Source: CAYTBN01 sp964436045 (lineage in GTDB: Bacteria; Myxococcota_A; UBA796; UBA9615; CAYRNR01). Taken from it: a stretch of 64,000 nucleotides of DNA. Position numbers and translations under genes: made by a program. Positions 1-8,010 of the stretch are shown piece by piece (positions within the stretch are counted from its first letter, which is position 1; each line of letters begins with the position of its first letter). The notes below the pieces were generated by a model, which worked only from the letters and a program-made list of their open reading frames with translations, did no database searches and was not told the DNA's origin. The stretch covers positions 9,828 to 73,827 of the forward strand of contig CAYTBN010000032.1 in NCBI GenBank assembly GCA_964436045.1, written 5' to 3'.

Positions 1-378
1 TCCCGAGTAGCCGAAGCCCTGGGGATCGAGCAACATCACGTGGTAGCGGGCCGCCAGCGGGTCGAGCATCTTCTGTGCCGCCACCGCGGGCTCGGGGAAG
101 CCGGGCAGTACGATCAAGACCTCGTCGTGGTCCCAGCCCGCCTCCAGCATGTGGATCCGCTGCTGGTCGACGATCATCACCTTGGACAGGGGGGTCGGCG
201 GGGGGATCATCTCCGACGGCCCGAGCTTGGTCGACTTGCCGCCGCCCTTCGAAGCGGAGGAGCCAGAGGCCGCGCCACCTTCGCCCCCCTTGTCCTTCTT
301 GGCGTGGGCCACGCCGGCCCAGGTCGGGCCGAGCAGTGCGAGGGCGAGCAGTATCGGCAACGGACGTTGGATTCCCAT
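1..378 (-). CDS. Secreted alpha/beta hydrolase, N-terminal part (3' end outside window)
   Basis: This is the first 126 codons of a leftward gene that runs off the window edge. The start ATG at 378 has AAGGGA six bases upstream. The product opens with a signal peptide (MGIQRPLPILLALALLGPTW, then AGVAHA). A Gly/Ser/Lys-rich linker follows, then sequence typical of the first strands of an alpha/beta hydrolase: 'DEVLIVLPGFPEPA' (oxyanion-loop region) and 'YHVMLLDPQGFGYSG' (the strand before the nucleophile elbow). The Ser nucleophile, acid and His would lie outside the window, so activity and substrate cannot be judged. It is divergent from the CobT-like gene, with about 150 bp between them. The hydrolase fold is fairly secure; export is inferred from the signal peptide. 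Confidence 0.72.
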   Translation of the reverse strand, partial: MGIQRPLPILLALALLGPTWAGVAHAKKDKGGEGGAASGSSASKGGGKSTKLGPSEMIPPPTPLSKVMIVDQQRIHMLEAGWDHDEVLIVLPGFPEPAVAAQKMLDPLAARYHVMLLDPQGFGYSG

Positions 379-458
379 GGGTCATCCCTTCTCTATCCTG
401 AGACGGAATCGAGCGGCTCCCTATTGAACCCGAGGGGCCCCGCGGGTTCAACCGGCTC

Positions 459-487
459 TGCGGATAGCGGGCTCGGTCCTGTACAAT
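459..487 (+). promoter_or_regulatory. Possible promoter of the CobT-like gene
   Basis: A good -10 hexamer TACAAT lies at 482-487, preceded by TG. The best -35 at a 17-bp spacing (TGCGGA, 459-464) matches the consensus in only three positions. The predicted RNA start, about 494, leaves a leader of roughly 36 nt before the ATG at 530. Assigned by eye from sigma-70 consensus. Confidence 0.35.
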
Positions 488-529
488 CGTCCAGATCAGG
501 CGGCGCAGATGCGGGTGGAAGGAGACCGG

Positions 530-1555
530 ATGAGCGAGGGTAGCGCGGCGGAACAGAGGCTGGGCGCCCTGGCGGCCCAGGTTCGGCCGGTGTCGGACGA
601 GGCCATCGCCGCGGTCGCCGCCCGGCTGTCCGAGAGGCTTGGCGGTTCGGTCCCCGGAGAAGAAATCCTGAGCGTGGGGGCGCGGATCAGCGCGATCCAC
701 GATTACGAACCACCGCGAATGAACCGGAAGCTGCTGCTGCTGTGTGCGGCGGATCACGGGACGGGGACCGGCGACGATCCGGTGGCCGGCGGCTGGGCCG
801 GCGAGGGGGTGACCCGCTGCTTGCGCGGGGAGGCCTCGGTGAATCGTCTGGCCCGCAAGGTCGGCGTGCGGTTGCAGATGCTGGACGTGGGCGTTGCCGG
901 GGAGTTCACCGAGCAGCCCGGTCTGATCCAGCGCAAGGTCGCCTGGGGCACGGCGCCGCTGTCGGCCGGTCCGGCCATGGGGCGGACCCAGGCCGCCGAG
1001 GCGATGCTGGCCGGACATGACGTGGTGGCGGAGATCCATGACGCGCGTGCCCTGGACGTGGTCGCCGTGGGGAGCCTGACCGGCGGGGACCCCGCCGCGG
1101 CGACCCTGCTGGCCGCGGGCCTGCTTGGCCTCGGGCGTGAGGACCTGCTCGGTGTCGACGGTATCCTCGACGGCGCGCTGGCCGAGCGGATCGCGCTGGC
1201 CCTGGAGGGGCACGACCTGTCCGGGGACGACCCGATGGAGCTGCTGGCCGACGTGGGCGGATTCGAGCTGGCGGCCATGACCGGTGGCATCGTCGCCGCG
1301 GCGCGCTCCAGTGTCGCCGTGGTCGTGGACGGGATCGGCTCGGCTGCGTCGGCGTTGCTCGCCTGCTCCCTGGCTCCGCACGTGGCGGATCACCTGTTCT
1401 TCAGCCACCTCGGCCCCCACCCCCTGCACGGGCGGCTGCTCGAGGCCATGGGTGGTCGGCCCCTCGTCGGTGTACAGGTCGCCGGGGGCGAGGCCGTGGG
1501 TGCGGCGCTGGGGCTGGGAGTGCTGGCATCGACGCTGGCCTTGTGGAGCGAGTAG
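530..1555 (+). CDS. cobT: CobT-like nicotinate-nucleotide:base phosphoribosyltransferase, divergent
   Basis: The 341-aa product resembles CobT, which joins nicotinate mononucleotide to dimethylbenzimidazole to make alpha-ribazole phosphate for cobamides. Family landmarks in order are: 'CAADHGTGTGDDPV' (CobT usually reads AADHGV), 'NRLARKVGVRLQMLDVGV', 'GDPAAATLLAAGLLG' in place of the GNTTAAAA loop, 'GGFELAAMTGGIVAAA', 'FFSHLGPHPLH', and 'GGEAVGAALGLGVL', which keeps the Glu expected of the catalytic base. The usual N-terminal KPxGSLGxLE motif is not recognisable; the region reads 'GGSVPGEEILSVGARIS'. Substrate preference may therefore differ. ATG 530 is chosen over ATG 509 because AAGGAGA sits just upstream of it. 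No other cobamide gene is adjacent. Confidence 0.78.
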   Translation: MSEGSAAEQRLGALAAQVRPVSDEAIAAVAARLSERLGGSVPGEEILSVGARISAIHDYEPPRMNRKLLLLCAADHGTGTGDDPVAGGWAGEGVTRCLRGEASVNRLARKVGVRLQMLDVGVAGEFTEQPGLIQRKVAWGTAPLSAGPAMGRTQAAEAMLAGHDVVAEIHDARALDVVAVGSLTGGDPAAATLLAAGLLGLGREDLLGVDGILDGALAERIALALEGHDLSGDDPMELLADVGGFELAAMTGGIVAAARSSVAVVVDGIGSAASALLACSLAPHVADHLFFSHLGPHPLHGRLLEAMGGRPLVGVQVAGGEAVGAALGLGVLASTLALWSE

Positions 1556-1583
1556 GGGGCCCTAAGGGCAAGGTCGGGGGAAG

Positions 1584-1614
1584 AAAAAACCCCGGGGGAA
1601 CAACTCCCCCGGGG
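1584..1614 (-). terminator. Intrinsic terminator, leftward orientation
   Basis: A perfect 10-bp stem (arm CCCCGGGGGA at 1590-1599, mirrored at 1605-1614) encloses a 5-nt loop. On the minus strand the stem is followed by six U residues (A-run at 1584-1589 on the plus strand). That is the classical form for leftward transcription, yet both flanking genes are rightward. For the rightward CobT-like transcript the hairpin has no U-tract behind it, so it would at best pause. Confidence 0.6.
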
Positions 1615-1834
1615 CTCGAAGAGCGCGGGCGCGCGTCGTGGAGGGGAAAGACCACGCTCTCCGACGAAATTTTTGGTGTCCCGCGGGCTACGCAGCCGGC
1701 CAGGTCTTCTTTCCGGGGGCCGCTCGTGCCCGTGTTGTCCAGAGCTTCTGTGGGGATCGACGAGCGCGGGTTGGGTTTATTCGGGATTTTGTTGGTGCGC
1801 TCGCGATCCACACCGATCGGGCACGCGAGGACCG

Positions 1835-1864
1835 TTTCGCAACGACAGCGATCCCCTGTACACT
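1835..1864 (+). promoter_or_regulatory. Possible promoter of the lipoprotein pair
   Basis: A -10-like TACACT at 1859-1864 lies 18 bp after a weak -35-like TTTCGC at 1835-1840. The RNA would start near 1871, about 26 nt before the lipoprotein ATG at 1897. Weak match, by eye only. Confidence 0.28.
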
Positions 1865-1896
1865 GCACAGGGAGCAAAAAGCAGCGAGGAGAGATC

Positions 1897-3027
1897 ATGA
1901 GAGTGTTGTGGGTCGTGTCCCTGGCCGCCGCCCTCGGGCTAGTCGGTTGCCCCGCGGGAATGAACGGTGGGGACTCCGACGACGACAGCACCGGGGACGA
2001 CGACACGGGGACCGACGACGACGACGATGACGACGACGACACCGGGGACGACGACACCGCCGACGACGACACCACCGACGACGACACCGAGGACGACGAC
2101 TCCGCCGACGACGACAGCACCGGCGACGACGACACCACCGAGGCTGAGGTCTACCCGCCCACCAACTCCGACATCTTCGTCATGTACGCCTATCCGGCGC
2201 ACCTGGTGGCGGCATCGGTCGACGCCTACCTGTCCATCGCCGGCGCGAGCTGGAACGGGACCTACTGGACGTATACGGACAGCGACCTGGGACTGGACTA
2301 CCGCATCCACCAGTGCGACGACACCAGCTGCTTCATCGAGGGCGTCCAGACCGCCGACTCGATCGTGATCTACGCCGGCCACTCCAACTACGGCCTCGGC
2401 GCCACCTTCTCCGAGTTGGAGGACCACAGCGAGATCGAGCACGTCGAGACGCCGGACGACTTCTTCGGGATCGGCTCGGAGATGACGGGGATGAACTTCC
2501 AGTACCTCAAGGAGATGCAGAAGTACCCCAACTTGACCCTGCGCCCCGAGGACATCCCCGAGGCACCGCTGAACTACATGGTCCCCTATCTCTCCGAGCA
2601 CCGCTTCCCCAACAACGAGGGCGTGGCCCCGGGCCAGGCCTTCTCGGTGATCGGATACGACGTCTACGGTTACCCGGTCCACTACCACGACGCCCAGACC
2701 GGGACCGCCAAGACCATCGTCAACCGGGGCCAGGACGAGGTCCCGGACAACATGCAGTACGCGGCGATCTTCTTCCGCAGCTGCAGCTCGAGCTGGTACT
2801 ACATCGAGAACTTCGACCAGGGTATGTTCTTCTACTCGACCGCGGAGGTGAACTACGACATCGCGATCGTCTATCGCTTCATCCGTGGCATCATTCGGGG
2901 CGATAGCTGGAACACGATCCGTGACGAACTGAACGCGCTGGACCCGATCTACGACTTCATCGACTTCGACAGTTATCCGCCGCCCAACCCCGATGGCGTG
3001 GACGGCGGCAGCTGCCTGAGCAGGTGA
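1897..3027 (+). CDS. Asp-rich-linker lipoprotein with possible clan-CD-like domain
   Basis: 376-aa lipoprotein. The signal peptide ends in the lipobox LVGC (Cys18). A low-complexity linker of DDD-T/S-G units fills about residues 27-82. A globular domain of about 290 aa follows that I do not recognise with confidence. It contains 'SIVIYAGHSNYGLGATF' (His162) and 'AIFFRSCSSSWYYIENF' (Cys296). A His after a hydrophobic strand and a Cys after another recall clan-CD cysteine peptidases (caspase, gingipain, CHAT), but the 134-residue spacing is much longer than usual there. ATG 1897 is chosen for its AGGAGAG ribosome-binding site and because the signal peptide begins there. A second lipoprotein of the same build follows after 35 nt, so the two are probably co-transcribed. 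Confidence 0.8.
   Translation: MRVLWVVSLAAALGLVGCPAGMNGGDSDDDSTGDDDTGTDDDDDDDDDTGDDDTADDDTTDDDTEDDDSADDDSTGDDDTTEAEVYPPTNSDIFVMYAYPAHLVAASVDAYLSIAGASWNGTYWTYTDSDLGLDYRIHQCDDTSCFIEGVQTADSIVIYAGHSNYGLGATFSELEDHSEIEHVETPDDFFGIGSEMTGMNFQYLKEMQKYPNLTLRPEDIPEAPLNYMVPYLSEHRFPNNEGVAPGQAFSVIGYDVYGYPVHYHDAQTGTAKTIVNRGQDEVPDNMQYAAIFFRSCSSSWYYIENFDQGMFFYSTAEVNYDIAIVYRFIRGIIRGDSWNTIRDELNALDPIYDFIDFDSYPPPNPDGVDGGSCLSR
1978..2136 (+). repeat. GAC-rich coding microsatellite (acidic linker)
   Basis: Imperfect in-frame repeats of GACGACGACAC(C/G) and related 12-15-nt units encode DDD-T-G/A-DDD-S. Units are multiples of three, so gain or loss changes linker length without shifting frame. Near-identical tracts recur at 3151-3332, 36138-36334 and, inverted, 7810-7927 and 8150-8275. 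Confidence 0.85.
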
Positions 3028-3062
3028 GCCAGGGGCACGATCCGAACCTGGGAGGCTGACGC

Positions 3063-3920
3063 ATGCCGAGATCCATCCATCTGTTGCTGGCCGTTCTGGC
3101 GGCGGTAGCGCTCACATCGTGGGGGTGTACCGGAGCAATGAACCTCGACGACGACGACAACGACGTCTCCGACGACGATGACGATGACGACGGCACCGGG
3201 GACGACGACACCGGGGACGACGACACCGGGGACGACGACACCACCGGGGACGACGACACCGGGGACGACGACACCACAGGGGACGACGACACCACTGGCG
3301 ACGACGACAGCGCCGATGACGACGACACCACCGAGGCCTGTTGCACGGACCTGACTTATCCGGGCTACGCCGTCGACGCCATCGAGATCGTCGAGTTCCT
3401 CGAGAGCGACATCTACAACCAGTTCCTCTCGGGAATGATCGAAGACGAGGGCCTACCGCCGGACAGCGACTCGGTGATCCTCCTGTTCGGTCCGGACACC
3501 AATCCGGACGGAATCTCCAGCTTCGGAGGCAGCTTCGGCGTGGGCGAGGCCACCGGGAACCTGTGGAGCTGGGATCCCCTCGGTACCCCTGCGGTGATGG
3601 ACTTCAGCCAGGACGGCGACCGCAACATTCAAAGCCTGGACGTGGGGCAGACCTTGAACCTCGCCTTCGGCGCGATGGTCATCCCCCTGTACGACGGCGG
3701 GATGAGTGGCCAGTTCGCTGCGGACTACCAGGGAGTCGATCTGGCGCTCTACGGGGCGATGATCCAGACGGACATCGAAGACATCGAGGTGCCGGGGGTC
3801 GGCAGCACGTTGATGGAGTTCATCGGCGAGCGGCCGATGGACGTGGACCTGGACGGCGACGGGGAGCCAGACGCCTGGAGTTTTGTGATGGAGCTCCACG
3901 CGTTCCAGTTCGTGCCCTGA
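3063..3920 (+). CDS. Asp-rich-linker lipoprotein, unknown C-terminal domain
   Basis: 285-aa lipoprotein with a signal peptide ending at Cys22 (SWGC), an acidic DDD-T-G repeat linker (about residues 28-92), then a C-terminal domain of about 190 aa starting 'CCTDLTYPGYAVDAIE'. The domain has a Ca-loop-like 'DVDLDGDGEPDAWS' near its end; I recognise no family. GGAG lies seven bases before the ATG. It is the second gene of a pair with the lipoprotein at 1897-3027: both share the anchor and linker but not the distal domain. Confidence 0.78.
   Translation: MPRSIHLLLAVLAAVALTSWGCTGAMNLDDDDNDVSDDDDDDDGTGDDDTGDDDTGDDDTTGDDDTGDDDTTGDDDTTGDDDSADDDDTTEACCTDLTYPGYAVDAIEIVEFLESDIYNQFLSGMIEDEGLPPDSDSVILLFGPDTNPDGISSFGGSFGVGEATGNLWSWDPLGTPAVMDFSQDGDRNIQSLDVGQTLNLAFGAMVIPLYDGGMSGQFAADYQGVDLALYGAMIQTDIEDIEVPGVGSTLMEFIGERPMDVDLDGDGEPDAWSFVMELHAFQFVP
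3151..3332 (+). repeat. GAC-rich coding microsatellite (acidic linker)
   Basis: The 15-nt unit GACGACGACACCGGG and variants are repeated in frame and encode DDDTG. It is in direct orientation with, and nearly identical to, the tract 1.2 kb upstream, which makes the two a plausible substrate for recombination between the lipoprotein genes. Confidence 0.85.
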
Positions 3921-3998
3921 TTCTCACCGTCTCGCCGTAGCTTTAACCCACCACCGCGGGTGGCAGCCTCGCCCCCCGCGCTCCCCGGGGGACCCCGC

Positions 3999-5405
3999 AT
4001 GGGCGAGGCGCTGAACATCATCCGGAATCTGGCCCACTACCGGCGCAACGGCCGCCTGGATCGCGTTGGGCTCGATGCACTGCAGCTGCAGGCCTTCCGC
4101 GAGATGGTGCGCCACGCCATGGATCACACCGAGTTCTACGCCCGCCTCTACCAGGGCGTGGATCCGGACCGGGTGGTGCCGTCGGATCTGCCGGTGGTGA
4201 CCAAGGCCGACCTGGTCGAGAACTTCCACGACTTCCTCGTCGACGACCGGCTGCGGCTCGACGATCTGCGGGCCTGGGTCAAGGATCCGGCCAACTTCGG
4301 CCGCTATTTCCTCGACGAGTACGTGGTGTTCCACACGTCGGGAACCACGGGCCAGGCCACGGTGATGGTCTACGACCGGGAGGCATTCTCGCGGATCAAG
4401 GCGGTGGGGCTGGTGCGGGGGTTCGACCGGCCCGCCTCGCCCTGGACCGCCCTGAAGGCGGCGGTCAACCCGGACAAGTCGAAGTTCGCGATCGTGGTGA
4501 TCGACGGCGGGCTGTACCCCTCGGTGACCAACTTCATGTACACGCCGAAGGCCACCAAGGTGTTCTTCGAGATGCGCACGTTCTCCCTGTTCACGCCGCT
4601 GGACGAGCTGGTCCGCGAGCTGAACGAGTACCAGCCCTGGTTCCTGATCGGGTATCCGTCGGTGATCGCGGCGCTGGCATACGAGCAGCGGGCCGGCCGG
4701 CTGAAGATCCTTGATGGGCCACCCCGTCGCTCGGTGGCGACCCTGTCCGAACCGCTGCTGCCCCAGGTCCGGCGGCTGGTGCGCGAGACCTGGGACCTGC
4801 CGGTGATCGACACCTACGGCACGGGCGAGTGTCTGCCCCTGGCCCGGGGGTGTTCGACCCACGGCAACATGCACGTCAACGAGGACATGGTGCACATCGA
4901 AGTGGTGGACGAGGGGCTGAATCCTGTGCCCGCGGGTACCCAGGGGCGCTCGATGCTGGTGACCAACCTGTTCAACCGCGCCCAGCCCTTCATCCGTTAC
5001 GAGGTCAGCGACATGGTGACCGTGTCGGCCGAGCCCTGCCCCTGCGGCTCACCGCTGTTGATGCTCGAGTCGGTCCAGGGCCGTACCGAGGAGATGATCT
5101 GGCTGCGGGATGCGGCCGGCGAGCGGGAGCTCCTGCACCCCTATCTGTTCGTGGTCTCCATGTTCCGCGTGCCCGCCGTGCGCGAGTACCAGGTCGAGCA
5201 GACCAGCGGTCACCAGCTGACCGTCCGGGTCGAGGCCGCCGAAGGCGAGAGCCTGGAGTTGGATGCCGTCCGCGCCGAGGTGGGCCGCGAACTCGACCGC
5301 GCACGCCTGCGCACCCCCCTGGAGATCGACTTCGTGCAGGTCGATCGGCTGGGCCCCGATCCCGACACCGGGAAGGTCCGGCGGGTTCTCCCGCTGGCCG
5401 ACTAG
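3999..5405 (+). CDS. Phenylacetate-CoA ligase-like (PaaK-type) adenylate-forming enzyme
   Basis: 468-aa member of the ANL superfamily, closest in motif pattern to the PaaK/CapK group that activates aryl or other carboxylic acids with ATP (often then forming a CoA thioester). Visible motifs: the P-loop-like 'TSGTTGQATVMVYD' (residues 113-126), 'DTYGTGECLPLA' at the adenylate site, 'RYEVSDMVTV' and 'EPCPCGSPLLMLESVQGRTEEM' near the C-terminal subdomain. The first residues 'NIIRNLAHYRRN...RHAMDHTEFYARLY' match the helical N-terminus of this group. ATG 3999 is preferred over an upstream ATG because GGGGGA precedes it. The substrate cannot be read from sequence. Its stop overlaps the convergent gene by four bases. 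Confidence 0.82.
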   Translation: MGEALNIIRNLAHYRRNGRLDRVGLDALQLQAFREMVRHAMDHTEFYARLYQGVDPDRVVPSDLPVVTKADLVENFHDFLVDDRLRLDDLRAWVKDPANFGRYFLDEYVVFHTSGTTGQATVMVYDREAFSRIKAVGLVRGFDRPASPWTALKAAVNPDKSKFAIVVIDGGLYPSVTNFMYTPKATKVFFEMRTFSLFTPLDELVRELNEYQPWFLIGYPSVIAALAYEQRAGRLKILDGPPRRSVATLSEPLLPQVRRLVRETWDLPVIDTYGTGECLPLARGCSTHGNMHVNEDMVHIEVVDEGLNPVPAGTQGRSMLVTNLFNRAQPFIRYEVSDMVTVSAEPCPCGSPLLMLESVQGRTEEMIWLRDAAGERELLHPYLFVVSMFRVPAVREYQVEQTSGHQLTVRVEAAEGESLELDAVRAEVGRELDRARLRTPLEIDFVQVDRLGPDPDTGKVRRVLPLAD

Positions 5406-6544
5406 ATCGCGCAGCCGTTGCCCGCCTGCCGGACGGCCTCGGTGCCCTCGATCCGGTAGATGCCCGAGTCCCACCACTCGTAACCGCTGGAGGAGACCAC
5501 GATCTCCAGGGTGCCGTCGCCGTCGAGGTCGGTGAAGCCGCCGATGCGACCGGCGGCCAGCTCCGGGAACCCTTTCTCCCAGTCGACGGTGCCCCGGTGC
5601 TCCCAGATCACGACGGTCGCCACCTGGCCCTCGCCGACCACCTTGCGGAGGCCGACGACGGAGTAGGTGTCGTACTTCGGGGCTCCGTTCTCGTCGTTCA
5701 TCGGCCGCTCGCCGCCGTGGCTGTCGGCGGTGAACAGCACATCGTTCACGCCGTCGCCCTCCAGATCCAGGCGCAGGAGCTGGGTCAGCTTGACGTCGGG
5801 AACGCCGATCGCCTCGCCGATCAGCTCCCGATAGCGGGCGTGATCCAGCGGGAACTCCTCGATGCCGCGCTCCAGCATCCGCACGGTGCCCCCGGACGAG
5901 ACCACCGACCGCAGGTCGTCACAGGGTTCGGGGGAGTTCGGGTCCTGGACCACCGATCCCGTGCCGACGGGCATCCCCATCGGCCCGGGCTCCGCCGGGA
6001 TGGGCCCCAGGATCCGCACGTGGCCCACGGGGCACTCGAAGCCGTCCCTGACCTGGCCGCCGAGCCGGCAGGCGATAGCCAGCTCGCCCTCCGAGTACAC
6101 CACCCCGGCCCAGGGTTCGTAGCGAGCGGTCAAGGTGATCGAGGTCTCCCCGCTTCCCTGGGTCACCCGCGCCCGGGTCCCCGCCAGCGCCGCCAGCTTG
6201 GGCTGGCTGACCAGCTCCCGCTTCTCCTTCTTCCGCTTCTGGATCACCGCATGGACCGCGAATTCCACCACCACCATCGTGCCCGCGTCGGTCCTGTGCA
6301 GCGGCTCCAGCGTGGTCCCCACCTCGAAGACACCCCCATCCGGCAACTCCGCCCGCCGCACCTCCAGCGGCCCCGCCACCGGTCCCTCGATGGTCCACTG
6401 GAGGATCACCCCCGAGGGTTGGTGTTCGAAGGTCAGGTGGAGGAGGTCGGGGAGGGGATCGCTGTCAGCTGCCGCGGCGGGCGCAGCGAACGCGACAGCG
6501 GCGGTGGTGAACAGGCAGGTCAATGCAGCGCGCAAGTGCGTCAT
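5402..6544 (-). CDS. Secreted protein with FG-GAP/VCBS-like C-terminus
   Basis: 380-aa exported protein. The signal peptide (MTHLRAALTCLF...AAPAAAA, residues 1-25) is clear and fixes the start at ATG 6544. The middle is unrecognised and contains a Lys/Arg cluster 'QKRKKEKRE'. The last 130 residues include 'RLDLEGDGVNDVLFTADSH' and 'FTDLDGDGTLEIVVSSSGYEWW', which are Asp-rich calcium loops of FG-GAP/VCBS beta-propeller type. The gene lies 43 nt downstream of the beta-helix lipoprotein and is probably co-transcribed with it. Role unknown; a periplasmic or surface binding protein is likely. Confidence 0.72.
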   Translation of the reverse strand: MTHLRAALTCLFTTAAVAFAAPAAAADSDPLPDLLHLTFEHQPSGVILQWTIEGPVAGPLEVRRAELPDGGVFEVGTTLEPLHRTDAGTMVVVEFAVHAVIQKRKKEKRELVSQPKLAALAGTRARVTQGSGETSITLTARYEPWAGVVYSEGELAIACRLGGQVRDGFECPVGHVRILGPIPAEPGPMGMPVGTGSVVQDPNSPEPCDDLRSVVSSGGTVRMLERGIEEFPLDHARYRELIGEAIGVPDVKLTQLLRLDLEGDGVNDVLFTADSHGGERPMNDENGAPKYDTYSVVGLRKVVGEGQVATVVIWEHRGTVDWEKGFPELAAGRIGGFTDLDGDGTLEIVVSSSGYEWWDSGIYRIEGTEAVRQAGNGCAI

Positions 6545-6587
6545 CGGCGCCTCGGTGGTTGGGGGTCGGGATCGCGCGAAGAGGGTA

Positions 6588-7997
6588 TCAGCAGCCAGTG
6601 CATCCGCGGCAGGCGATGTCGTCGCAGGGGTAGGGAACGTAATCGTCGCAGTCGTACGAGTCGTTGCCCGTGATGGTGTTGGTCTCCAGCGAGGTGACCG
6701 TGGAGTCCCAGCAGTAGTACCCGCCACCGCCCCAGGTGGCGTAGTTGTTCGAGAACGTGTTGTTCACGAGATCGAGGGTCGAGTCGCGGGTGAACAGGGC
6801 GCCGGCGGTCTCGGCGTCGCCGCCGGTGACCGAGGAGTCGCTGAGCGAGCCGGTGAAGGTGTACAGGTAGAGCCCCGACGCGTGGTCCGAGTAGCCGCCG
6901 GAGATGACCAGCGCGCTGATCTCCATGTCGGCGAACCAGGCGGCCAGGGCGCCGCCGCCGTCGTTGGCGGTGTTGTCGGTGAACGTGGCGTCGGAGACGC
7001 TGCCGGTGGAGTTCTCCAGGTAGATCCCGCCGCCCCACTGGGAGGTGTTGTCGACGAACTCGCTGCCGCTCACGGTGGCGTCGCCGTCCAGCAGGGCCAC
7101 GCCCCCGCCGAAATAGGCGTTGTTGGCCGACAGGATCGTGTTGCTGACGATACAGGTGCCGACACAGACGACCCCGCCTCCGTAGAGTGCCTCTCCGCCC
7201 TCGACCGTGAAGCCGGAGAAGGTGGACAGCTCGCCGCCGCCGCCGAGCTGGACCACGGAGTCGGCGCCCGAGCCCTGCAGCGTGGTGGCGTGCTGGCCGT
7301 CGTCGCCGATGATCGACAGGGACTTGCCCGAGGCGTCGATGTCGCCGGCGTAGGTACCGGCCGCCACGTGGACGCTGGACCCGGTGCAGACGCTGTCCAC
7401 CGCCTCGACCACCGTCGCGTAGTCGTCCGGGACGTACACGACCTGGTCGGGCATCACCGTCGCGGTGCCGTCGTCGCAGTCGTCGCCTCCGGTACACGCC
7501 CAGTCCACATAGCCGTCGCCGTCGGCGTCGGTGGTGCCGTCGTTCGGGTCACCCGAGCAGTCGTGATCGATGCCGTCGCCGCAGATCTCGGTGGCGTCCG
7601 GCGAGATGGCCGCGTCCTCGTCGTCGCAGTCCTCGCCGCCGAACCAGGTGGGCTCGTAGCCATCCCCGTCCACGTCCATCAGATCGCCGTCGGCGCAGTC
7701 GTTGTCCACCCCGTCGTAGGGCACCTCGTCGGCGCCCGGATGGACGTCCGCGTCCTCGTCGTCGCAGTCCCCGGCGGCGGGCGAGTAGCCGTCGCCGTCC
7801 AGGTCCTCGGTGCTCCCGGTGGTGTCGTCGTCGTCGTCGTCGGTGGCGTCGTCGTCGTCGTCGTCGGTGGCGTCATCGTCGTCGGTGTCGTCGTCGTCTC
7901 CGGTGGCGTCGTCATCGTCGTCCGTGGGACAACCGCCCCCCAGCGACAGGGTGAATGCGGCGGTCAGCGTCAGCAGCGTCATCCAGCGATGGGCCAT
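6588..7997 (-). CDS. Lipoprotein: Asp-rich linker, MopE-type repeats, right-handed beta-helix
   Basis: 469-aa lipoprotein. The signal peptide ends at Cys23 (GGGC). An acidic linker (about 26-62) is followed by three MopE-type metal-binding-motif repeats (for example 'DLDGDGYSPAAGDCDDEDAD' and 'DNDCADGD', about 65-180). The remaining 280 residues look like a parallel beta-helix with short repeated 'N/D-x-A/S-GGG' turns ('NNAYFGGGVALLDGDATVSG', 'SQWGGGIYLENSTGSVSD'), as in polymorphic outer-membrane and adhesin-type proteins. It ends in a Cys cluster 'CDDIACRGCTGC'. The start is supported by GGGGGAGAG upstream. Probably a surface-exposed, calcium-binding adhesin-like protein; partner unknown. 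Confidence 0.82.
   Translation of the reverse strand: MAHRWMTLLTLTAAFTLSLGGGCPTDDDDDATGDDDDTDDDDATDDDDDDATDDDDDDTTGSTEDLDGDGYSPAAGDCDDEDADVHPGADEVPYDGVDNDCADGDLMDVDGDGYEPTWFGGEDCDDEDAAISPDATEICGDGIDHDCSGDPNDGTTDADGDGYVDWACTGGDDCDDGTATVMPDQVVYVPDDYATVVEAVDSVCTGSSVHVAAGTYAGDIDASGKSLSIIGDDGQHATTLQGSGADSVVQLGGGGELSTFSGFTVEGGEALYGGGVVCVGTCIVSNTILSANNAYFGGGVALLDGDATVSGSEFVDNTSQWGGGIYLENSTGSVSDATFTDNTANDGGGALAAWFADMEISALVISGGYSDHASGLYLYTFTGSLSDSSVTGGDAETAGALFTRDSTLDLVNNTFSNNYATWGGGGYYCWDSTVTSLETNTITGNDSYDCDDYVPYPCDDIACRGCTGC
7810..7927 (-). repeat. GAC-rich coding microsatellite (acidic linker)
   Basis: On the minus strand this encodes the acidic linker of the beta-helix lipoprotein, with units such as GACGACGACGATGAC. 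It is in inverted orientation relative to the tracts at 1978 and 3151. Confidence 0.8.
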
Positions 7998-8010
7998 CGT
8001 CTCTCCCCCT

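Larger units (their letters stand above)
1556..1896. other. Intergenic stretch, 341 nt, no recognised gene
   Basis: This is the only gap above 300 nt in the window. It holds a terminator-like hairpin near its left end (oriented for leftward transcription) and a weak promoter candidate near its right end. The middle, about 1640-1830, shows no convincing gene: the open frames there lack ribosome-binding sites and recognisable protein sequence. A short leftward RNA ending at the hairpin is possible but unproven. Confidence 0.6.

Noticed and set aside
1939..2688. Minus-strand Val/Gly-rich frame opposite the Asp-rich lipoprotein
   Set aside because: The GTC/GTG repeats are the complement of GAC tracts; no start signal or family.
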